From Linepithema humile (lineage: Eukaryota; Arthropoda; Insecta; Hymenoptera; Formicidae), in contig NC_090131.1 of NCBI RefSeq assembly GCF_040581485.1, positions 25,122,532 through 25,186,531 on the forward strand: a DNA stretch of 64,000 nucleotides, written 5' to 3'. The notes beneath the pieces were generated by a model, which saw only the letters and a program-made list of their open reading frames with translations, was not told the DNA's origin and did not search any database. The stretch's first letter is position 1; each line of letters opens with the position of its first letter. Of the stretch, positions 50,420-61,961 are shown piece after piece. The position numbers and the translations under genes were made by a program.

Positions 50420-51014
50420 GTAATCTATAAAAAGTATATGTTCTTACACGCACAAAAATAGAACGACGAAACACAATGTAAATCGCGATTAACGATTATT
50501 CACGCAATTATTATATTTTAGTTTAACAGCACTTCACTATCGTATAAGTTTCAAAAGCAGAATAACGTTAATTTAATATATGAATGTAATGTACGAATAT
50601 CTCTTATCACATTACGTCAATGTGTGAGATTTTATATTGTTTAAGCCTTCCATCAGGACTGATGTTAATTTTATATGCAACAATGCCGTGATGTCGACAA
50701 TGAACGCCGACATCGGACTGCGACTACGGTGGATGCACGGTTGTTGCGTTGATTTTGTCGCCACATATCGTACCGGTGTAACGTAATACGTCGTCGGATC
50801 CGAAAGGTTTCCGTCCTTTGCCGGGCTTCTCGAAAATATAAATGTATATTAACAGCAAATAATCATTTTGCGCACTTTCGCGTAATTTTCTTAGTGTTTT
50901 AAGATGCCAGTGGAAAATATATTTTTAATGCAGTGAGTTGCTGCATTCAACTAACGTTAAAATTATATAAAGAAAACATTACAATAGTCAGAAAATTCGA
51001 GACACAATCGATTA

Positions 51015-51029
51015 TTTATTTCTTTTATT
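51015..51029 (-). terminator. Poly(A) signals at the CCDC142-like stop
   Basis: Two minus-strand AATAAA motifs: one (51024-51029) overlaps the TAA stop and one (51015-51020) begins five bases after it. Confidence 0.5.
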
Positions 51030-54000
51030 CCGTACAACAGAAGTTGTATCGCTTGGGAGCGCGCAGTTCGAGCCACTGTTCTTGATTCGGAACGTACATT
51101 TCAGCCGGCATGCGTTCCAAGCCTGGAGATTCGGGCGATCCGCGATCATTCGTTTTCCGAGCTGAAAAGGCACACAAAAAACTCAATTTTCTATTCGGAA
51201 AGCTTCAATTCGTGCGAATTTAGATTTGTCATTGTTCGAAGAATTTTTACTCAATTGTTTCTGCATCGCAATTGCTTCACCCGGATGTCTCAACAGAAGT
51301 CGACCAACTCCCTCGCAACGGCGCAAAACCTCGTTCTTCAACAAGTGATTCCTCACGTTTTGCGAGATAATCGCGCACTCCGTGACCCATGCCGATACGT
51401 ATGCAAAATCCGTCAACAACTGCTGCGCACCGTACTCGCTGGGAATTTATTGAAATATACGATCAAAACAAAAACTACAGAGATTAAACATACGAGAAAG
51501 AAAATTGCAATGTTTTTATATTTGATAGGTAGTTTTAATTGGAATATCAAACAAATGCAATTTACCTGAACTTAATGCGGTGTAGATAAATATAATCTAG
51601 CCATGCCTCGCACATTATTCGCAGAATCATGTTTGACGTTTCGGGATCCTCTATTACTTCCAACACTGGCAGCAACACTTTTTCTGCAATGCATAGTTTT
51701 TCACGTGTAAAAAAAGAAACGTACGCAAAGAGCAACGAAAATTACGCGTTTCGCGTAAAATTTTAAATAATAATTTCAATAATGTTCTACTTTAACTGAT
51801 TTTGTTATGTAAATAACATAATTTTAAATATAATTATGAAAAAAGCGTACCAAAATAAGTCTCTACATAAAGACTAGCCGTCATCGGAGATACGCTGCTG
51901 TTTCTTCTCCAGTAATTCGATCGTGGAAAACACATGTGCAAATTCGCAAGGCTGACCACACGACAGATCTTGGCAAGTATGTCAGTGCACTTAGCAGGAG
52001 AAATCTGTAGAATCGAAAAGAGATAAAATTATTTACAATTTTTTAAGCGACAAATTTGAAGAAGAAAGTTTATCTTACAAAAAATTACTATTCAACTATT
52101 AACAAATTTACTTTTGGCATTGCCATCATAATACTAATAAACGCGATGTCTCTTACATGAAGAAAAGCTAATTAAAGAATATGCGTCATAAACAAATTTA
52201 TGCATGTCACTAATTATATGACTTATAAATTTTCTATTAAAAATTTATTTTTTCTTTCGCAAGTTTATATTCAACATTGTACCTGAAGCAATTCAACGTT
52301 TGCCTTGACTTCAGAAGCGATTTTTGCTCTCATTTTCGTGCATACGTACACTTGGACGCTAATGGAACCCGTAGACAATGCTGTCGTGTGATCAGCGAGC
52401 TAAAATCATAATCAACCATAAGATAAGATATATAAAATGCACTTTTAATTTGCATTACAGAATCAAATGATGGATAAAAAAATACCTTGAGATAAGACAG
52501 TTCCTCGAGGTAATTCATTATGTCGCCTTTCACGAGAAGAAAGAAGACGTCCAGATCCCAAGTATGAGCTATGATCTTGGCTTCCTGAATAGCCCACAAT
52601 CTCGCCGTATGAACCGAATGGTCCATTCTGTGCAATACGACAATTTGCTCCGACAATGGTAATTCTATCAAGGGTGCTCCAATCACCCACTCGCCGCCCA
52701 CCTCGCATTCGTTGCTGAGGGTAACCAGTAATTGGAACAGCTCGACGAACATTTGACCCGTGTCGGTTCCCTACAAGATTGGTAATTATTTATTTTTTAT
52801 AAAAAAACCTCTTAATATAAGAAAATTATTGTCACTTTCTTCCTTAGATATTTGCATTGTAAATTTTTGTCCAAGCGTTAATACATTCTATCGAATATGC
52901 ATTTCTGAAATTCAATTTAGGAGGAACTTTTACCGTTCTCTTTTCTTTCTATTGTGGGATACGAACCTCCGTGGACGACGGTTTTGAGCGGCATTCGAAA
53001 GCCGAGGTGTAGGCTAGTCTAAACAGCTGGTCCCAAGCGGTGATGGTCGTGTGATACCCGAGCGCGTCGCATAAATTTTGCAATGCTGGTCTGACTGTAG
53101 GTGGGACTGAAATTTTAAGGATGTAGATGATATGGACCAATTTTTTTTCCTCTTAAAGGAATAGATTTGTTGAAAGCGGAAATATATTTAAACAAAAAGT
53201 AAGTTTACTTTCGTTTCCCTGAATAAACTGTCGCAGCCAATCCTTGAGATGTTGAGCACCGTGGTTGTGATGGGTCGCAAGGGCCTCGTGGGACCACCAT
53301 AGTATCACATGATCTAGTATACCGGATAAAGCACCCCATGCGACTTCTTGATAATAGCTTTTTACTTTCTTTATCGCGATGCCTCTCAATCTCGTTTCGC
53401 CTAATGAATATCATCGTTGAAATACGCAATCGATACCCAATTGTTTCGTGTGCCACGTTTTATCTTACTATCAAATTATGTTTTATTATAAATAAGACGC
53501 AGAACTATGTAAAATAATTAGCAAATTTCGTAGGGAAAGTACCTTTGCTGGTCTTCAAAGCATCCGTGCCGAGCAATTGCGGCGAGATCTCCTGCACGAC
53601 AGTTAGAAGTCTAAGGACTTGCTCGTTTTGCGTATTCACGAGTGCCTGGACACTTTCGATGTTATTAGATACTTGCACTTCAGAAGTCGATGCCGCACTC
53701 GCGATCGGTGGCGTTAAATGTCTCGTAAGAGCGCTGCAGTTTAAAAGATAATTGACAAAAATATGTTTGAGATATTGTTAGATTACGTTTGTTTGATCGA
53801 TAATGTTGCTATAAATATTAGCGCATTCTATTAGACGCAATTATGACTGTAAACTAACCGATAGATCTCAATGCTAGAATTTTCCGAAACATCCATGTCG
53901 TTCGTTGCAGTAGAATCGATTTTCTCACGGGGCTCGTAATTCGCCAGAAGGCAGTCGATAAGCTCGTGACAGGATTCCTCCGCTCTGTTCTTTGCTAATA

Positions 54001-54941
54001 TCTAAAATTATTGATGTTAATTTTGCAACTTTTTTCATTTTTATTACTCGCTGTTCAACTTAATTAACTAATGAACACTAAAACACTTGCCTGCAATATT
54101 TTAGTTACAGAGATCTTTTTCAACGGCTCCAACATCGAAGGAGTGTCATTGTAAAAGGCATTGACGGAAGGATCCGACACATCTCGATCCACATCGAGCA
54201 TACTGTTGTAAGCATTTACCAATCTGCAATTTATTCATTGTGTTATCATCTGATAAGGGAAAAACCTAAGTATTACACATTCACGAAATAGCAGATTGAT
54301 GGAAAAATGATTAACAAAGATAATTAAAAAAATTAATTTCGATATTAAAATGCAGCATTTAACTAAGATAATACAAGAAAAATTAGATCATCAAATAGAA
54401 CTAAAATAATATAATTGGTACAATAAAAAAAATTATTTTGATTTACGCTACCTAAACACTATTCTGATATTTTCTTCATTTTTGCAATCGACAATAGCAG
54501 TGATTAAATCTCGAGTGAATTTTGCGACAATGTTGAGCTTGCGCTTTAATATCATCAACAGATAATTTATTTTATATTTATATATCGGATGACTGCTTAA
54601 CTCTTTCGGGCTGCATGTTAATTTGTAATTCTCTATCAATTCTTCCAAATTATCGACGACTTCCTCAAACACCTAAAACGTAAGAGTAATCAGTTATTCA
54701 CGCGTAATTTTAGTACATTTTATTTTATATATTTATTAACGCTCTTAAGTACGAGAAAAAAATTTTGGACCTCAAAATCACAAACTCGACTCTCTGCGAA
54801 GTCCTCGATGATTAAAGCCACGCATCCTGCGAGCTTTCCCACTTTCTCATCGAGAACGGAAGCGTCTACAAGCCATTTGTCGAGAGCACCATCGGAAAGT
54901 GGCAGCCACTTTGCGATGTTTGCTCTGTAATTGGTATCCAT
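51025..54941 (-). CDS. Conserved coiled-coil protein, tentatively CCDC142-like, with one frame break
   Basis: Thirteen exons read minus-strand: 54771-54941, 54452-54672, 54092-54223, 53859-54001, 53543-53733, 53209-53400, 52967-53106, 52486-52770, 52283-52399, 51851-52004, 51566-51683, 51251-51438 and 51025-51161. They sum to 2189 bases, one short of 730 codons. The mismatch is at 54117-54120: frame upstream reads DTPSMLEPLK, and downstream SVTKILQ joins ILAKNRAEESCHELID only if one base is added to the A4 run. That junction uses a GC donor (CAG|GCAAGT). The C-terminal third has CEAWLDYIYLHRIKF, EYGAQQLLTDFAYVSAWV and VPNQEQWLELRAP, which with the length suggest CCDC142; I hold that name loosely. 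No catalytic motif seen. Function unknown. Confidence 0.6.
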
Positions 54942-56072
54942 GTGTTGTCGCGATCGTGAGATCTTTAATTCTATTCTTTCGTCGGTCAGCAATTATAATG
55001 ATTTTCTCTTGTCATTTTTGTAGCTCGCGAGATTTAAGCGTTTTTAATCTTTATTGGAGTAAATTGTACATTTTGTTTAAAGCATATAATTTTGTTTTTA
55101 TCACTGATCATGAGATCTTGATTGATGGATATGTTATGTTACACATCACTTTCACGTTGGGCAGTGAAAAATCATTAAATATTAATTGATTGTGTAAAAG
55201 CTACATTGTAGAAAAGTGGTTTCTAGAAAACTGCATAATAATATGTACACGATTATGCAGACAGAATTATGTTGATAGTACAATTGTTGTTTCGAAAAGA
55301 TGGTTTTATCACGCTTGACATTTTGTCTATTTTAAATAACACAAATTATTGTCACTGATTGCGGATGACAAGTGTTGCACCATGCTTCTTGCTTCTTAGT
55401 TGCCACGGATACGTCTGACGCATGGCAATCGAGATATATGTAACATGCAGAATGTATAGCGCGTTTTCTTTATTCATCCAAACAGCTAAGTCCATAAAGA
55501 ATATATTTTGCAAAATGCAAAGAAAAGATTTCGACGAAAAGGTGGCAAAATTGATTAAAAGTGTCTATTAAATTTAACTCAATTCTAATTTCTAATCGAA
55601 AACGATCAAAAACAGAATATTAATTAAAATACTGTAAATCACATTACCGAATATTTCAAAACATATTTGCAATTTTTTGGATTAGATACTTGGATTTTTA
55701 TTGCATAGTTTTGAATTAAATTTTCTCAATTACATCTAATCTAGTGTCGAAAATCTATAGTGTTCTTTGAAGTATTAAAATTAAAATTTTATATTGAAAA
55801 AGCTTTGTTAGTATGAAAAAGTGAAGCTTGAATAAAGTCCGTTTGACACAATTCACATTAAAAAAAATTCTAATCCTCCTGAAACTCAATTATAGTGGTT
55901 ACCCAGGCAATAAAAGTATAAATTACTACAGTGTTTTTTTTTCTAGGGCAGCTCATGGCCGGCTTCCAAATTTAACGTGTCCAAATTTAAAATTTAATTA
56001 ATATTTCGATTCAACAATTTATCAAAATTTTTATTGTGTAATATCGAGAGAAATTTATTTGGAAACAGCAAA
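54942..56072. other. Head-to-head spacer, CCDC142-like gene and alpha-tubulin
   Basis: About 1.1 kb, AT-rich, containing both promoters. No TATA box of note and no exon seen. Confidence 0.5.
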
Positions 56073-58153
56073 ATGGTACGAAAAGATAGTTACATTTTCT
56101 AAGTAATCGTAGAGAATGTGAAAGGCGGAAATGTTATGCAGTGTATCGTTAAATTTTTTAAGTCGATAAAAAAATGCATTGTGTAATTCTATTTACAGCG
56201 CGAGTGTATATCGGTGCACGTTGGCCAAGCGGGCGTTCAGATGGGCAACTCTTGCTGGGAGTTGTACTGCCTGGAACATGGAATCCAGCCGGACGGAACT
56301 ATGCCGTCCGACAAAATTTCCGGCAGCAACGATTGCTTCAATACCTTCTTCAATCAAACGAACTCCGGGAAGATGGTTCCGCGTGCCGTGATGGTTGATC
56401 TCGAGCCAACAGTCGTCGGTTAGTCACAATAATATTGTAAACATTGCAAATCATAAATCAGTTATTCTTATAAAAATAAAATGATACAATGATGATAGCA
56501 TGTAATATATGTCTATCTTTACATCTTGCAAATTGTTACTTTTATAGATGAAGTTCGAGCCGGAACCTATAAACAACTGTATCATCCAGAACAATTAATT
56601 ACCGGTAAAGAAGACGCCGCGAATAATTACGCTCGCGGTCACTATTCCATCGGGAGCGAAGTCATCGAGTCGGTGATGGACAGAATTCGCAGATTGACAG
56701 ATCAATGCACTGGTCTGCAAGGCTTCTTCGTCTTCCATTCGTTCGGAGGTGGCACAGGATCAGGTTTCACTTCTCTGCTTATGGAAAGGCTGTCTGATAA
56801 TTATGGCAAGAAAAGTAAATTGGAATTCGTCATATATCCAGCGCCACAAGTGAGTTTAGGAAAATTTAATTTATTTCTTATTTATCTTGTGAAACAAGTT
56901 AAAATTAATTGAAGAAAAATTATTTCATCTATTTCACTTTTTGAATACTCTTTTTTAATTAAAATTAATAGATAAAAACAAAGTGGGATGTAAAAGAAGC
57001 TTTCCAAATTTAAAAGTTATTTATAATTTTACAAAAGTCGAAAATAAATAACTTCGCAAAATAAAGAGACGATACATTTAAAAAAAAATTAGTGATTCTT
57101 TCTGAGAAAAACACATTATACTTTTAGGTATCTACTGCCGTGGTGGAGCCTTATAATGCAGTATTAACGACGCACACGACGATCGGTCACTCCGATTGCG
57201 CTTTCATGGTGGACAACGAAGCGATCTACGACATTTGTCGGCGAAAGCTTGGCATCGAGCGACCCTTGTACGCGAATCTGAACCGATTGATCAGCCAAGT
57301 GGTATCGTCGATCACCGCATCCCTGCGATTCGACGGTGCTCTGAACGTCGACCTGACCGAGTTCCAAACGAACCTGGTGCCTTATCCCCGTATACATTTT
57401 CCTTTGGCGACTTACGCCCCGGTGGTGTCCGCCGAGAAGGCTTATCACGAGGGCTTGTCGGTCGCGGAAATCACCTCCGAGTGCTTCGAAGCCTCCAATC
57501 AGATGGTCAAGTGTGACCCGCGTGAAGGCAAATACATAGCCTGCTGCCTCCTGTACCGCGGCGACGTTGTACCCAAGGATGTTAATGCCGCAATCGCGGC
57601 CATGAAGGACAAAAGTTGCATTCGCTTTGTCGACTGGTGTCCCACAGGCTTCAAAGTCGGGATTAATTATCAACCGCCCACGGCCGTGCCAGGCGGTGAT
57701 CTCGCAAAGGTGATATCGTCGTTAAAAAATATTTTTTAAATTAAAAATTGCTATTTTATGATTAAATTTAAATGTATAAACATAGAATTTCAATTAATCA
57801 AATTAAAAATTCCAACTGTAGTTTAAATTAAAATTACGGTTAGAATTTTTTAATTTACAATCTAGCATAGTAATAGATTACATAATATATTTCTTATATA
57901 TTATGTACATTTACAGGTTCAACGTGCTGTCTCCATGCTATCTAACACGACCGCCATAGAGGAAGCATGGGCCAAGCTCAATCACAAGTTCGACTTGATG
58001 TACAATAAGCGAGCATTCGTTCATTGGTACGTAGGAGAAGGCATGGAAGAACTCGAATTCGCGGAGGCGCGCGAAGATCTCGCGGCACTCGAAAGAGATT
58101 ATGAGGAAGTCGCCCTCGAGTCGCCATCCACGCCGGACACACCGGAATATTAA
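56073..58153 (+). CDS. Divergent alpha-tubulin
   Basis: Five coding exons: 56073-56075 (only the ATG, as usual for alpha-tubulins), 56199-56418, 56548-56849, 57128-57709 and 57917-58153, giving 447 residues. GTP-binding loop GGGTGSG, Glu of DLTEFQTNL (alpha-specific catalytic Glu) and Lys40 (MPSDK) are conserved. It differs from canonical alpha-tubulins. The loop after Lys40 is one residue short (ISGSND). There are many substitutions in otherwise invariant blocks (IPHTTIGHSDC-type region, GEGMEELEFAEARED). The C-terminal tail is only weakly acidic and Ser/Thr/Pro-rich (ESPSTPDTPEY), keeping the final Tyr. Alpha-tubulin pairs with beta-tubulin in microtubules. Divergent insect copies such as fly alphaTub67C are germline or maternal; that role is only inferred here. 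Confidence 0.93.
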
Positions 58154-58982
58154 TATGTAAACACGCGTTTTTGGAAAATCTTTTAATGAGCCGATATTAT
58201 CGCTGTCCGACGATGAAGTGGAAACTATAAAAAAAAATAACATCACTTATGTTAAATTTTGTGTATAAAGATATTCAATGTTTATATTCGTATAATTGTT
58301 ACCGTACTTTTTGTGAACATTTTTTGTGAAAGTTGTGTAACAAGTAGAAAAATATATAAGTTGCTGCACTACTCTACTATAGAGATTTCATTCAGCGCAT
58401 GGGGAAAAGTACATTATTATGTAAGAATGTGAACTACAGTTTTGTATCGAAAACTTTACTGAATCAAAATAATATTTATGTAACATATACAATATTCGTC
58501 ATTTTATCAACTTTTTTTGGTGACATTTATAAAAGTACGTCAACGAAATTTTCTTTATATTTATTTACATTATTTTCACCACCTGAAATTGCAATGAGAG
58601 CGATTGTATACTTACAAAAAAATACGCTGAGGTTTCAAAAAACGCATTATATCACAAAACGATGATATTAATAATCATTAATTTATATACTAAATTAAAG
58701 TCCATGAGAAAAATAGATTATAATACAAATAATGTAATCATATTACAATAACGGAATCTATTTGATAAAACAAATACTAGGTGTATCTATATCCATAATT
58801 GCCATCGTATTTAAAGTAAAAGTAAATGTAGTATTTTCACAAAAAAATATACCATGATAAACATGGAGCGGACTTAAATATTAGCACTCATTAAATTGTC
58901 CTAAAGATGTACACTGTTTTGTGAAATGACCTTCTCGGAAAGACAATATTGGATTACAATATGCGAATGGTAATTTTTTTTA
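58154..58982. other. Tail-to-tail spacer, alpha-tubulin and NIPP1
   Basis: AT-rich 3' untranslated sequence of both genes. No further feature recognised. Confidence 0.5.
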
Positions 58983-58984
58983 TT
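58979..58984 (-). terminator. Poly(A) signal overlapping the NIPP1 stop
   Basis: Minus strand reads TAATAAA at the stop, so AATAAA starts inside the stop codon. A second, more distal signal may be the one used. Confidence 0.4.
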
Positions 58985-60684
58985 ACACTAGGAGCGTCGG
59001 TATCGGTTTTTTCCCGGGCCATGCCTCTTTGGCATATTTCTTCTTCTTCGGTTCCATCGCTCTTGACTCATTCGTACCTGCCATGTGCTCTTGTACTTGC
59101 TGTACTTCCTGCGGTATCTGATTCGGCGTCATTTCCACTTCGGGCGCTGGATTGGGCAACGCGATGCCGAGCCGCGATGTCAGCGATGTGAGGGCTGTGG
59201 AGAATGGATTCATTGCCGACAAGGCGGACGGTGTGAATTGCTCAGGAGGTAGATCGTGATAGAGCTGAGGAGTGGTAGACGTAGGCTGCATATGCTTCAA
59301 TAGATTATGATCCTCCGTCAGTGATATAAGACCACCTTCCATACGCATTCTCTGTAATAAGAATACGTCTTGTTAAATTAAACTTCTTAATTACACGATT
59401 ACTTTTTTGACACTGCTTTTTCTGCAGTAATCCATAGGAGCACAATGTGTACCTTGCTAGGAACAACTGTCGTTTGTACAAGATTACGAAACCTCCCGAC
59501 TGAAGGATCAACATCCTCAGGATTGATTACTTCTTCATCGTCATTGAAAGTAATCCCTTTTTTCTTTCGTTTACGCGTTGGCTTGTGCATCTCGTCGTCT
59601 GTTATGCCAAGCATGGAGATCCGTCGATTGTGAGCTGTATTAAATTCCGTTAGATTCTAAAATTTATAATTAATTAAATTACATTAGATAAAACGAAGAT
59701 GTTTCAAAGTTTTAATACATATTATTGAACTTTTGAGACCTACGTCCAGTTCTGTTTCTGTTTCAGGTAGACCTAACAATCCACCAGCATCCATATCCTC
59801 AGATAACTTTTCCAGTTCTTCAATTATAGGCCTAGCACCAGTCTGAGGTCTTTCTCTTATTATATAATAACGAGTAGACGCTCCAAAATGAAACGTACTG
59901 TCAATTGGTAACTGAGTAGGTTTGTTAGCTTCTAAACGTAAATTTCCAATGAAAGTCCCATGTGCTGAAAAGTTGTCGGATAGTTTTCATGAAATACAAT
60001 AGATATTTCTGCAGTTACACCAAGTTTTTCATAAGATATAATAATATTTTTTCTTTGAACATATAGATTTTACTATCTATTTAAAAAAAAGATTCAATGC
60101 TTTATTGTTATAAAGTATTCATTTAAAAAATATTAGTAAACTATTCATAATATTCATTCATAATAAAGTATTCATTTAAAAAATAAAAGTAAACTGATAT
60201 TGACATAAATTTTGTACTCACTACTTCCTAAATCAACTAAGAATGCACGATTGAGATGCTTGTGGTAAACAAGAGCAGCGTGAACCCGAGAGCAGGATGC
60301 GTGATCAATGCAGAAGTCATTCAGCTGTTGATTGCGGCCAAATAAGTAACATTTTTTCTCATCCACCATGAGTTTCTACAGAGAATATTTGTAAAGAGTG
60401 ATATAGTTTAAAAGATGATAGAATTCCAAAAAAGTGACAGTTAACGATTTACCTGTATTAATTTGTCATTTTTCAGTACATCCAAATGCAATCCCACTGG
60501 TGGCTTCCCTGCCCTGGCAAATGTTACAACATATATGTAGTAAAGTGTTGGACGTCGCTACTTTTTTTTGCAGAGCAATAAAAATCGTAATACGTAATTG
60601 CGTAAACAATGTAAATTCTTTACTAAACCGCTGAGAATCCATTATATGAACTTACCAATTTGGAACCTCGTAATGATTAGCCAT
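58983..60684 (-). CDS. PPP1R8: Nuclear inhibitor of protein phosphatase 1 (NIPP1)
   Basis: Six coding exons, 60656-60684, 60453-60513, 60222-60375, 59744-59964, 59453-59656 and 58983-59351, give 345 residues (human about 351). The FHA phosphopeptide-binding domain carries LFGRNQQ (about 41-47), CSRVHAALVYH and the rebuilt DLGSTHGTFIG across an intron. A basic stretch KPTRKRKKKGITF contains the PP1-docking RVxF-type motif (KGITF), followed by the family block EDVDPSVGRFRNLVQTTVVP. The C-terminus has KKKKYAKEAWPGKKPIPTLL, diagnostic of NIPP1. The protein targets PP1 and binds splicing factors such as CDC5L, SF3B1 and the kinase MELK in nuclear speckles. Start MANHYEVPNW is unambiguous. Confidence 0.96.
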
Positions 60685-61961
60685 TGTCCAACAGTACAAA
60701 AATTTATTCACTTAACCATCCGAAACGCAAAGTAGTAATAAACATCTCCGAACGCGGTTGAAAACAAATCCTACATCACACACGTCACGTAAAGTAATCT
60801 AAAATAGTACACATAAACCGTATCTGAAGATTCCCTATGATCACGGAACAGTTTCTAATAAGAGTGCATTTCTAGTGAGTTCGAATTGCACTTTCTTAAG
60901 GCACGTTCAAACTTGCATAATGCATATGCATAAGAAAATTGGTCAATTGCATATCTAATGTATATTTATGTTAACAAATTAATAAATTTTCTTATATTCA
61001 CTTGCAATTATATAAATTTATACGAATTTATTCTTACACTTTGAATAAGTTTAGAGCAAAAAGGAAAAAAAATTACAGACTTTTATGTAAAAAAATTTAA
61101 TAAATGTAAAAGTGTTAATATAAATTTTAAGAATTGAATGTTGAATTCAACTGATGTAGTATAAAGAATGTAGATTTTGATAAGAGATTATTCGATTTGA
61201 AGAGTATAGTGCACTTTGTCGATTGGCCAGCGTGACATTAGGAATACAGCAGGTATCGCTCGCAAGAATTTATTCGATCCGAAAATCCAAGGCGTAGTGC
61301 TCTTGTAAATTGACCGTATTCTTGCAGTATTCAGAATATATAATTCTGCAAAGGTTATTATTTATCAATTATTATTTTACAATATTATTTTTCTCATATA
61401 TGCATATTCTGTATTAATAATTTATATATATTTTTTTACAATTCTGTTGAATATTTCATAACATTGTAAGATATTCATATTCATATAAGTCATTATTCAT
61501 TATTATTAATTAAAAACGACAAAAACGATAAAAACTGTCATTTATGTTATACTGCGAGAAGAGGTTATATTCTTGCTCTATTGAAGAAAGTTTTTCGCTC
61601 GATAGTTGCAGAACCGTCCAGTTGTTGCACAAGCAGTGCATTTTCTAAACATAGCTGATGTTAATTAACTTTTCTCTCTATTAAGTGAAAACTAAAAGAG
61701 CTAATCTCTATATGTGCCACCTGCAAAAGTGTGATAACAACTGTCAGTAGACATATAATATCGTAACACAGATAACACGGACAATCTATCTTTCTAAAAG
61801 GGTTGCAATTCATCGAACAATCGACACGATATTATTTTCGAATATTAGTTCGCGAAGCAAGTGTAAAGTGGCGTTTACGAAGAACCGCACGAAGGTTAGT
61901 AATATACAGCTGATGCGTTCGTCTGCGACGAGTCGCGGTTGACAGATTCAGCGCGACGAAG
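60685..61961. other. Head-to-head promoter region, NIPP1 and dynactin
   Basis: About 1.3 kb between divergent start codons. AT-rich core with moderately GC-richer ends; it should hold both promoters and the dynactin 5' leader. No exon seen. Confidence 0.55.

Larger units (their letters stand above)
49816..51024. other. Intergenic with an orphan plus-strand promoter
   Basis: Separates the peroxidase and the CCDC142-like gene. Holds the TATA box and possible first exon described separately. No other exon supported. Confidence 0.5.

Noticed and set aside
50738..50826. Minus-strand frame ending TICGDKINATTVHPP before a stop
   Set aside because: Looks protein-like, but the acceptor before it is poor (no polypyrimidine tract) and no upstream exon joins it; left unannotated.
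57164..57673. Long open frame on the minus strand opposite alpha-tubulin
   Set aside because: It is the antisense shadow of the largest tubulin exon; composition follows the coding strand and it has no splice context of its own.
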